From the NCBI GenBank assembly GCA_029532415.1, contig JAQOTA010000047.1:496001-560000 (forward strand): 64,000 nucleotides of DNA, read 5' to 3'. The translations under genes were made by a program, and so were the position numbers. Below, piece after piece: positions 56,239 through 64,000 of this stretch. Within the stretch, counting starts at the first letter, position 1; each line of letters opens with the position of its first letter. Under the pieces are notes generated by a model that searched no databases, was not told where the DNA came from, and saw only the letters and a program-made list of their open reading frames with translations. Origin of the DNA: Marasmius tenuissimus. Taxonomy: Eukaryota; Basidiomycota; Agaricomycetes; Agaricales; Marasmiaceae.

Positions 56239-57705
56239 TCAAGAACCTCTCTTGTTCCTTTCATGAGAAAAGGCAGAGTTGCTTGTTTCAGCTCGCTCCT
56301 CCGATCCTCCGGGAAGAGAACCCATAATATACGAATACGTCTGCGTCTCCCCAAACTCCGTGAGTTGTGATTCTGGAGACAGCCAGGCAGTGTTGGCCAT
56401 ACGCTGTGCGGTACTCCGAGTCCCTCCAAGACTTATAGGATCTTCTCCGCTGTTGTACTCTTGCTCGTCCGAGTGAGTTGTTTGTCCCTCAATTGTTACT
56501 TCTGCCCCGTGGTGCGATCTCAAAGTTCTTCGACGTGACGCTAGCCTCAACAAAGCGGTTACGATGACAAGGGAGTTGCACACCATCAGGCCCACAGCAG
56601 CCTAAACGTTCAGTGAAGACATCGCTCTTGAAAATGAGAACGTGCATACCTGGACGGTTGCCCCATACACAAGTCCTATCACATTTGCTACGACCGTAGC
56701 AGCTACTTCCCCGCACCCCGCTCCCAGCGACAGCAATGTGCCCGCAAACAGAATCAAGATTATTCGACGCTCTGAACTAGGGAGAGATGTCATCTTGCTG
56801 AGGGCATACAGAGGTAAAGCAACGAGGAATAATGAACACAGTATGTCCGCTGTGAATAGATGAAAGGAAGAGGAGTGAATATCGGAAGTTCGGGGTGACT
56901 TGTAGACGTACCAATGACTTGCGGACCCGCAACCTTCCATCTCCTCCATGCCGGCCACTGGGTTTCACTTCTCAAGGAATACAGCATCACGGCGTGGTAA
57001 GTCATGATTGTAGAGCCTACGAGAAAACACCCGATGGAAAATGCGAGAGCAACTGTCTTCAGGCGACCTTTCGGAAGAATGCGCCAAATAGAGAGCGACA
57101 AGGATATTCGAGAAGCCCTTGAACGGTAACGATGTCAGATGCCTACTCACCAGACACCAACCAGCTATCACGCACCAGATAGCAGCAAGCTCTAAGACAG
57201 CGATGAGTATCTCCGTCGTTCCAAGTTCCGGTTGCTCCAACATCGATTCCTTTCCCAGTCTTTTGATAGCTAGAGTGAAACATGAACTTTTAATGAAATT
57301 GAGAGGTTCCAGTTCATCCCAAGACTCACCTAACGCATAGCTCACCCAACCCAAGATGACGAATCCCATACAGAGAAGTGTGGCTCCAACAGCCCAACCA
57401 TCATCCCAGGATAATTTCTTGATGCGGATTCGACGTACCAAGCGAAATATTGTCGAGAGGATGGCGATGATCTGAAGAACCGTGATGAAGATAAAAGCTG
57501 TAGCGATGTTTATATTGAATTCACAGCACAGACATAGAATTGGATACGTACCCTCCTTTTGCTGGTAAGCTCGAGTGCGAAACTGCTCCGGGGAAAAAGG
57601 AGAATTGCCACTCATGGGGACTTCAAGCTGAGAAAGGTCGACAAGTATGGGCCTCAGCGCCTCTCGAAGTGTAAGGAGCCTCGGAAAGGGAAGGCGATCA
57701 AACAT
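56239..57705 (-). CDS. Seven-helix integral membrane protein, fungal rhodopsin-like (paralog 2)
   Basis: Six exons: 57705-57552, 57497-57330, 57269-57176, 57117-56912, 56849-56650, 56601-56239. They give 394 residues, with introns of 48-62 nt and phases preserved. Seven hydrophobic helices are visible. The first is followed by RRIRIKKLSWDDGWA, as in paralog 1; conserved SRISLSLSIWRILP and GTLLSLGAG segments align too. The C-terminal tail is polar with EYNSGEDPISLGG, echoing EYQNSGERTIEFGG in paralog 1. Shared intron positions show that the two genes are duplicates. The ligand or role of this rhodopsin-like family is not known. The ATG at 57705 is the first in frame. Confidence 0.82.
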
Positions 57706-58508
57706 CGAATACAAAGTACTTATAGGGTTGTGGAAACGGTGACCTAATTGAAGGGTATTCAATGTTCAGATCTGAAGAATCATACAAAACCCAGGACGGT
57801 CCTCCGTACGTCGAGCCAATCAACTGGATATTCATTCCGCATTTGCGCACTTTCTGTCATCGCCCTTATGAATTTTGTGGCCCGGTACCGCCTGTCAAAC
57901 CTCAATCAAACCCGAAATCGAGGCTTGCGACTAACTCTAGGTTCCTGATCTCCAGTCTTGTATTATCCCACTCTCAAGCCAAGTAGACGTCCTCCTTGGT
58001 TCTGAGAGTGAGCGGAGCCGTGAGTTCAATCTGAAGTTCGAGTGCCGTGGAGTGATCCAAACTTGAAAGCTGGCGGTGATGAAACATGAATGCATGACGG
58101 GTGATAGACTGAAAGGACTCGAGGACGTAACTGTACATACCTTGGGAGAATAGAACTAGCGAATGGATTTCAATAGTTCCTCGTTAGAATGAATGAATTC
58201 ACGTACCAGTGAGCAGACGCGGACATAGCATTGAGGAAGTTCTGCTCGCTTTCAGCCTCATTAAGACGTTTACAGGACTCTGCGGATATTGATATGACGA
58301 TGCTTCGCGCTATTGAGTACCAGATGAGTATTAGCCGAGCCAGTACAATTTCGTGGAGCGTGTGCGTCTGTTAGCGCACTGGGTGATTGAGCATGATGGA
58401 GGTTAAGTGCAAAGGACAAGCGCGCGGTTTTCTACCAGCTACTCCGATTAACGAAACCTTGGCATTGAGAGCTGTGGTAATCCCACGGCCCAACACCACT
58501 AGTCCGAT
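57706..58508. other. Intergenic, no supported gene
   Basis: Should hold the promoter of the minus-strand membrane gene. I see no tRNA, repeat or coding exon. Confidence 0.4.
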
Positions 58509-58529
58509 GGCCGACTAGCTCAGTTAGTG
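58509..58529 (+). pseudogene. 5' fragment of tRNA-Ile
   Basis: GGCCGACTAGCTCAGTTAG is the acceptor and D-arm start of the 6.4-kb tRNA. The match stops abruptly where HeLo/MLKL-like fragment F begins, so the junction is a rearrangement breakpoint. Confidence 0.7.
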
Positions 58530-58923
58530 TATCTCCTTCGGCCTGCATATCCATATCTTCAAACTTCTTGACAATGACTTGAACAACACTAGAAAACAGA
58601 GGTTATTGTCGTTAGTTAGAATATTAACGGTCGAAACGCATAACTGGAAAAGATGTCCATACCTGTAAAAACCCTTGATATCTCCTCTCATCGACCTTAT
58701 GAGCCGGATCCTTCGCAGTCAGGGCCATAATGCGAGAGCAGGCCTTATCCCCAAGCTCTAGGAGCAGATGGTCGTCATCCTTGGCATGCTGTGAAAGATG
58801 AGAAACACAGTTGAGAATTTGCAGGCCAGTTTCATCGGGGGAAACTGAACGCACTGGGGTAAGGACCATGGTAAGCAGATAGGCTTGAATGTGTTGAGGT
58901 TCTGTAGTAGTCGGTGTGGCCAT
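58530..58923 (-). pseudogene. HeLo/MLKL-like fragment F (exons 1-3 partial)
   Basis: The start (MATPTTTEPQHIQAYLL), exon 2 (HLLLELGDKACSRIMAL) and the opening of exon 3 closely follow gene C. One extra T in the TTTTTACAG run at the end of exon 2 shifts the frame relative to C. The sequence stops at the tRNA fragment; no later exons follow. Confidence 0.75.
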
Positions 58924-59149
58924 TGTTGCTCGAATTCGGGCAGGAGCGAAGAGTTCGCAGGGCTTTCGAAAAGTAGAGTGCGTTGGGAGAGCAAAGGTGT
59001 GGATAACGACCCAGGCAAGACAGGCTTGCGAAGGTTCGGTTCCCAATAGATCATGAAGCTGTTGACGAGTTCGATAGTCGTCGATTGGCATTGGCGATGT
59101 CCAGAACCTCTGTGCGCTGAATATTGAATGCCTGAAGCTGTTGATTACG

Positions 59150-59390
59150 AGGCTCAGATGCACTGTGGAGATTGAGCGAGATTTACAACGGAGGTGTTCA
59201 GAAATTTGTTGAGGTGCTCGTCTTTTCTGAGGACTCGTCGTTCGTAGCCGTCCGTGGGTTTGATCTTCAGATTTAAGCCCGGCGAAAGCCGGATGTCGTC
59301 GTGTGTGGAACATGGGCGTCGGAGAGCAAATCAAAGTTGAGTACTGTCACGGTGGTCACGAGAAAACCAAGCGCGTCTCGTCACGCGCCA
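59150..59390 (+). repeat. Dispersed repeat, copy 7 (extended form)
   Basis: Extended part CTGTGGAGATTGAGCGAGAT through CGTCCGTGGGTTTGATC. The core from 59308 reads GGAACATGGGCGTCGGAGAG, then GTCACGGTGGTCACGAGAAA and CGCGTCTCGTCACGCG. It lies about 0.7 kb 3' of gene E, as copy 6 does for D. Confidence 0.65.
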
Positions 59391-60034
59391 CGCGTCCGGC
59401 CCGTCTGACCCTATCCGAGTCTGTCGATCGGAGAGGATCCATGTCCCTCAGCTCCCGACTTGAGAGTAGACATGGTTTGCTCCCTGCCCAAAACAGCCCT
59501 TCGAAAGCTTCGTGAGCGCGAGTACGTACGTGCTATATACATATTCAGTTATAATGCGCTAAAGTACGGCGTAAGTCGAGTCGTTAGTAGAATAACTAGG
59601 CACGGATAATGTCGCGTTCACTTACGCGCGTATGGGTACCATAAAAATCACCGATATGGAAGCCATTTGGAATTTTCAATCTATAGACAACCATTCACGT
59701 CTCTAACAGGCCTATCACTCTCATACACGGGCAGAGAACAGTTCAGCCCGCCAAGTGAGCGAAACATCGCCATGCCAGTGCTCACGACGTCCCAACGGCG
59801 TTCAACGGCGACCATCGCGACCAAAAGGCTATAATTGAAGCATCCCGAACTATAGATCAGTGTTGACTCAATGCTCCTGACCGCGAGAGGCATATATAGT
59901 GCGTTGGTACTTGGATTTTGGCCATGTGCATTTATTTGGAACTAAATGGATCGACAAAGGTGGGATCGTGCGAATATGTTAGGGTTTCGTTGTTCCTTAA
60001 GTAGACAAATCATCATCACCATCACCACGCCAGA

Positions 60035-61343
60035 TCATGTCTTAAAAAAAAAAAGACACTGCCATATTTGATGTGTATTAACTTTGCCACCTTGCGCCGG
60101 CGGCAGTTCGTCGCCATCTGTAGCAGTCTGAACGGCGATAGCATGCACACCAACGCGAATCGCACAGATATTACTCGTCTAGGGTAGAAGAACATCAGAG
60201 AATATCGATCAACGATCCAACAGCCAACTCACCATAAACACCATCTGCGCACACTCCAACTCCTTCCTCAAATCCTCCAAGTCTTCCTTCGTCTTGCTGG
60301 CAAAGACGACACGACCCAAAGTTTTGAGGCGGGACTCTCGTTGGAGCTGAGATACGTAGTCCCGGATATGGATGAGGGCGCTATATCAAGTGATCATTAT
60401 AAGGTTATCAATAGAACACGACGACCCAACACCCACCGTTCAAAAGCTACGATATCACGCTTGATACCGTCCAGCAGTTCAAGATCAGGGCACATCTGCA
60501 TCGCTCTCGACAACTCGGCAAGGATGTTAGTCGCTCGGCATATAAGCTCCGCGCATTCCTTGTTGTTAGTACGAACGGTCTGGAGGTAAAAGAGATGTTG
60601 AGATTGAAACAATGTGAATCCTAGTACTGAATGTACCTTCACCAGCTCCCCGATTTGCTCCAAAACGCTCCCAACAGGTTGTAACGGTGCCAACACAGGC
60701 ACGGCGCTGATGTTAGATGCAACAACGCCGATAAGAACGAGGACGTCTTCCCATCTACACAGGGAAGATTTGTGCGGCTAGAAATTCGGTCATCATCGTA
60801 CGTACAGAAAAACACAACATGAAAATGAAGTTACTCACTCCGACTGCCTTCTTGAACTCCCTCTCAAGTTTTCTCCTCAACTTGAAAAGGACGAATTTTC
60901 GGAGTCGAATAGGTTTAGGTGGGCTTCTCTGGGCATCGGTGCTTATATTCTTCTCAAAGTGTTTGATGATATCCTGCACGATGCTGTTAAAGCGTAATAA
61001 GCCATACACGAGAATGCTGAGGCTGGAGACCAAACGGATGCCTTACAAGTAGAAGTCTCGATATCTTTTCTCGTTGGCTGTATGAGCTGGATCGTCCTCC
61101 ATCAAGAGTACCATTCGAGAACATGCGTCCTCCGCGAGCTCAAGGAGCGGGCGGTCGTTCGCAATACCGTTCTATCAGGATTTGAAGGAGGAAGGAGAAC
61201 CAGAGGTTATGGTGTTATCTTTTAGTCTCTATGACAGGGAAGAAGGGTCGAAGTTTTGCTACACTCACCGCTACTGTCGCTATCGCGAAGGCACTGAGAC
61301 GATTTTGAAGTTGTTTGGGCCTTGTAGAACCTTCGCTCTCCAT
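60035..61343 (-). CDS. HeLo/MLKL-N-terminal-like helical protein, gene E
   Basis: Seven exons: 61343-61269, 61171-61047, 60983-60839, 60777-60637, 60579-60437, 60380-60233, 60178-60035. They give 306 residues, phases consistent. Exon 2 is again 125 nt. Residues ~118-259 contain RWEDVLVLIGVVASNIS, PLQPVGSVLEQIGELVK, NNKECAELICRATNIL, RDYVSQLQRESRLKTLGR and KTKEDLEDLRKELECAQMVFM, the HeLo/MLKL-like pattern. The last exon starts TSNICAIRVGVHAIAVQT and ends after a T11 tract encoding FFF. It is closest to pseudogene D and intact, so it is the source or the surviving sister. No downstream enzymatic domain. Confidence 0.72.
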
Positions 61344-61381
61344 CCGTTTGCAAGATAGAATTCAAATGATTCAATCGATCG

Positions 61382-61404
61382 TCTCTCTCTCTCTCTCTCT
61401 CTCT
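61382..61404. repeat. CT dinucleotide microsatellite
   Basis: About 11 CT units just upstream of gene E's start codon. It is probably length-variable between strains. Confidence 0.9.
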
Positions 61405-64000
61405 CGGATACAGGGCGATATGGGGAGTTTGCAAGAGATTGGGTACAGGGATAGGGTTACAATGGGCCTCACGGGAGGAAAGCTGTTGACAAACGTTCAG
61501 CGCCGAGTATGACCATTTACAGACGCCAGTTCCCGAAGCTGTTGTGTTCCCTGATGGAAAGCTGAGCTAGTCTCTCCTGGGCGGTAGTATACTAAAACGA
61601 GTTCTTTTCGTGAGCCCGAGTGTCTCTGTCGTGCGTGTTCATGCGTACCATGAGTCAGCGCAATTTGGAGTCTCTGTGTTCATCGAGTACCAGGGCACTG
61701 TGGCATAAGGTTGGAACGAACTTCAACAAGCCCCCAGATGAAAGCTGTCAGTTGCCCGTCAGCGTGGCTGCTGATCATCGAAGAGGTGCCAGTTACCAAA
61801 CTTGCTGTCGTGTAATTTGATGAGGGCCTCTGAAAAAGCTTTAGTCTATCCTCGGCAGTGATACGCTCCTCCCAATCTGCGTGTTGTCGTGTACGCAGAG
61901 AGGACAAATGACTCTTTGGAGGCGCCTTGAACCACAATCTATTCCGGATATCCAAGTTCAGTATGATGGGAGACGAGGCGCTCACCTGTACTCAGTTCTC
62001 GGGCCTGTGTTTCGATATAACGGTGTCTTGAGCTGAGGGAAGGACCATGATGGCGGTCGTTGGTCGACGCGTCTGGGATGATGACGATTCGTGGGAGAGG
62101 CACGATTGCGGGCGTCTATGCGTCTCTTTCCCTACCCACGGCTAGTGGGATGACACCACCGTCGCAACCAAAGACCAGACACGTCCTTTACTCCACTTAC
62201 TCACAATCATACTCGATTGTTTGCCGGTTGATGTTTATCTGTCACTTCCCATCGATGGTTCTTGCTACTCAATAACTGGAGAGAGAGCAGGAGTAGATCC
62301 GACAGTGCCAACCGCATCAGATGAGGCGGATACGGAGAAAAACGACGGGTTTGGAGGGGGTAGAGAAGGGAGAAGTCGGATGAACATCTCGTGAGTTTGG
62401 CAACGCCAGATATTGCTCAATTCTACGGTTGTCAGTGTTTGTGACGTGGTTTCCGTGTCTCTTTACCCTCTGTACTCGCTGATTCACTATCATCTAGAAA
62501 GCTCTACTCTTTTCCGCCGGGAGCTGCGATAGTTATGAGTAGGAGCGTGCTTAGATGGATGATCGCTGGAAAGCGATGTTTAATACTCGGGAATAAGACA
62601 ATGAAGTCAAGGACAGAGCGTTGGGTGTTGAAGACGACGACGGAGAGATGACCTCGATAGAAAAGATGTCAGTGACCATAAACATCATCCCACCAAGTCA
62701 TTCTAGTTGGTGTCCAGATAGAAGTCGTCCTACAGACGAACACGCCAACACGATGGCCGCATGTTGCAGCATAGACCAACAGTCGACGCGTCTAATACCC
62801 ACTGTCGTCATCAATCCTCCTCTCTCCTTCGACTGCATCCCACCTTTCACCGACAATCTTCAACACGTTTAGGCACTCTCTGTAGTAAGCGCTGATTAAA
62901 ACCTCTCTGACTTTTCAAAACCAACAAGGAAATGCCAGTCATTGGTAGGAAGTGGCAACTGGGAACCCTTTCGCAAGCAAAGATCGGACACGTCCCTTAC
63001 TCGACTGACTCGTCTCACTCTCGGGCTCAATATTGTACCTATCCGTCATCGTCAAGACATCCAATTGCTACCAGGCATCTGCTATGTGCTCAACATCGAC
63101 GTTGTGTCTATCTGGATGATGGTCGGAAAGAGATTCTCTGAGCTCGGGAAGGGGACAGACTGAAGGCAGCAGCAGGATGTTGTAGTGCTGAAAGCGACGA
63201 CGGAGCGATAGCTTTGGCAGGAAAAATGTGAGTAACCATAACCATCGTCCAATCAACTATCTCTGATCGATCTCACAATAGAGGTCGTCCTACCCATGAG
63301 TACACCGCAGGCAGAAACACAGCGACCGCATGTTGCAACATAGACAGGTGCTCGACGCGTCTAACACCCACCGTCATCTTCCTAAGCCTTTCTCCTTCGC
63401 CCATCTCAACCTCTCATCGGTGAGATACACATGCACCTCTAAACCCTTTTACACATCGTACACGGAACGATTCTGGACCACGCCTCGGAATACGTTGAGC
63501 GGAAGGAACCACAAGCAGAGATAGGGTACCAGGGCGAAGTGGGTTATCAATAAGGAAAGAGATGAGGTGGAGAGATAACGACAAAGATGGTTGGGCTGGA
63601 AACACGGAAATCGGCCCATGGACTGGTGATGAATCATGATAATGTCCAGTGTCAGCACTTCTACTTTGAACGCCTTACATCGTTTCACCAATGGCTTCGT
63701 ACCCTCGTACTACGATGGTCCAAGCGCTCAGGTCTCCCACCCATATTTAGATCTGTAGCTTCCACTAATGTCGAGGATCGTGGTTTCCGACATCCGGCAC
63801 GTTCAGCAGCATACATCAAAGGCTCATGTAACTATCCCGCCACAGTGTTGGAGGAGTATCCTGACTCCTCCAATTTAGAGACGGGAAAAGTGGAAGGTGA
63901 ACGATAATAAATTGAAGTTCACGTTGGATCATTCATCGCTGTTGCTGTATGAGAATATGGGGATGGTGTATGCGTGTCAGGAGTGCTGGTATGTTCTTCC
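61405..64000. other. Repeat-rich end of window, no supported gene
   Basis: 61.45-61.96 kb duplicates the flank of D. A block around 62.68-62.83 kb (CGCATGTTGCA, CGACGCGTCTAA) recurs at 63.24-63.39 kb, and a GGACACGTCC-containing block recurs at 62.15 and 62.97 kb. ORFs of up to 106 codons (63587-63907) have no recognisable domain. Confidence 0.4.

Overview
The window looks like nuclear DNA of a filamentous basidiomycete. Genes are split by many short introns (47-97 nt) with GT-AG borders and CTGAC/CTAAC-like branch points. The gene families and transposons resemble those of Agaricomycetes, and I suspect Rhizoctonia/Ceratobasidium-like Cantharellales (inference). Exon structures below were assembled by hand from splice signals, phase continuity and comparison between paralogs. 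Nearly all confident host genes lie on the minus strand.

Layout. 0.5-0.9 kb: relic of a HeLo/MLKL-like gene. 1.7-3.2 kb: six-exon seven-helix membrane protein gene. 6.4 kb: intron-containing tRNA-Ile. 6.9-8.6 kb: ALDH3-like gene lacking its catalytic residues. About 8.7-18.2 kb: island of transposable elements (two hAT-type elements with 8-bp target duplications, one carrying a third nested element, plus small fold-back elements and a CTGA-rich putative element). 19.1-20.8 kb: HeLo/MLKL-like gene A (nine exons). 21.8 kb: decayed tRNA. 22.2-23.9 kb: second ALDH3-like copy. 25.3-26.6 kb: HeLo/MLKL-like gene B. 29.9-33.1 kb: a Ser/Tyr-rich ORF and a nine-exon, 611-residue gene of unnamed function. 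33.8-34.9 kb: third, decayed ALDH copy. 35.4-36.4 kb: proline-rich ORF split by a 530-bp element. 38.5-40.4 and 49.5-49.8 kb: decayed DIRS/Ngaro-like retroelement whose tyrosine recombinase is split by a young, apparently intact 9.1-kb Ty1/copia element (40436-49521). 50.1-61.3 kb: four more HeLo/MLKL-like loci (C intact, D pseudogene, F fragment, E intact) and a second seven-helix gene. 61.4-64.0 kb: degenerate repeats.

Main theme. A block made of tRNA-Ile, an ALDH3-like pseudoenzyme, a HeLo/MLKL-like gene and a short dispersed repeat has been duplicated several times and is in birth-and-death turnover. Two ALDH-like copies keep identical exon lengths (498 codons plus stop) although the nucleophile cysteine, general-base glutamate and NAD-contact motifs are absent. 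Four HeLo/MLKL-like genes keep uninterrupted spliced frames. Joint amplification of a pseudoenzyme with a cell-death-like helical protein is the best candidate here for an undescribed linked system. Any functional link is inference.
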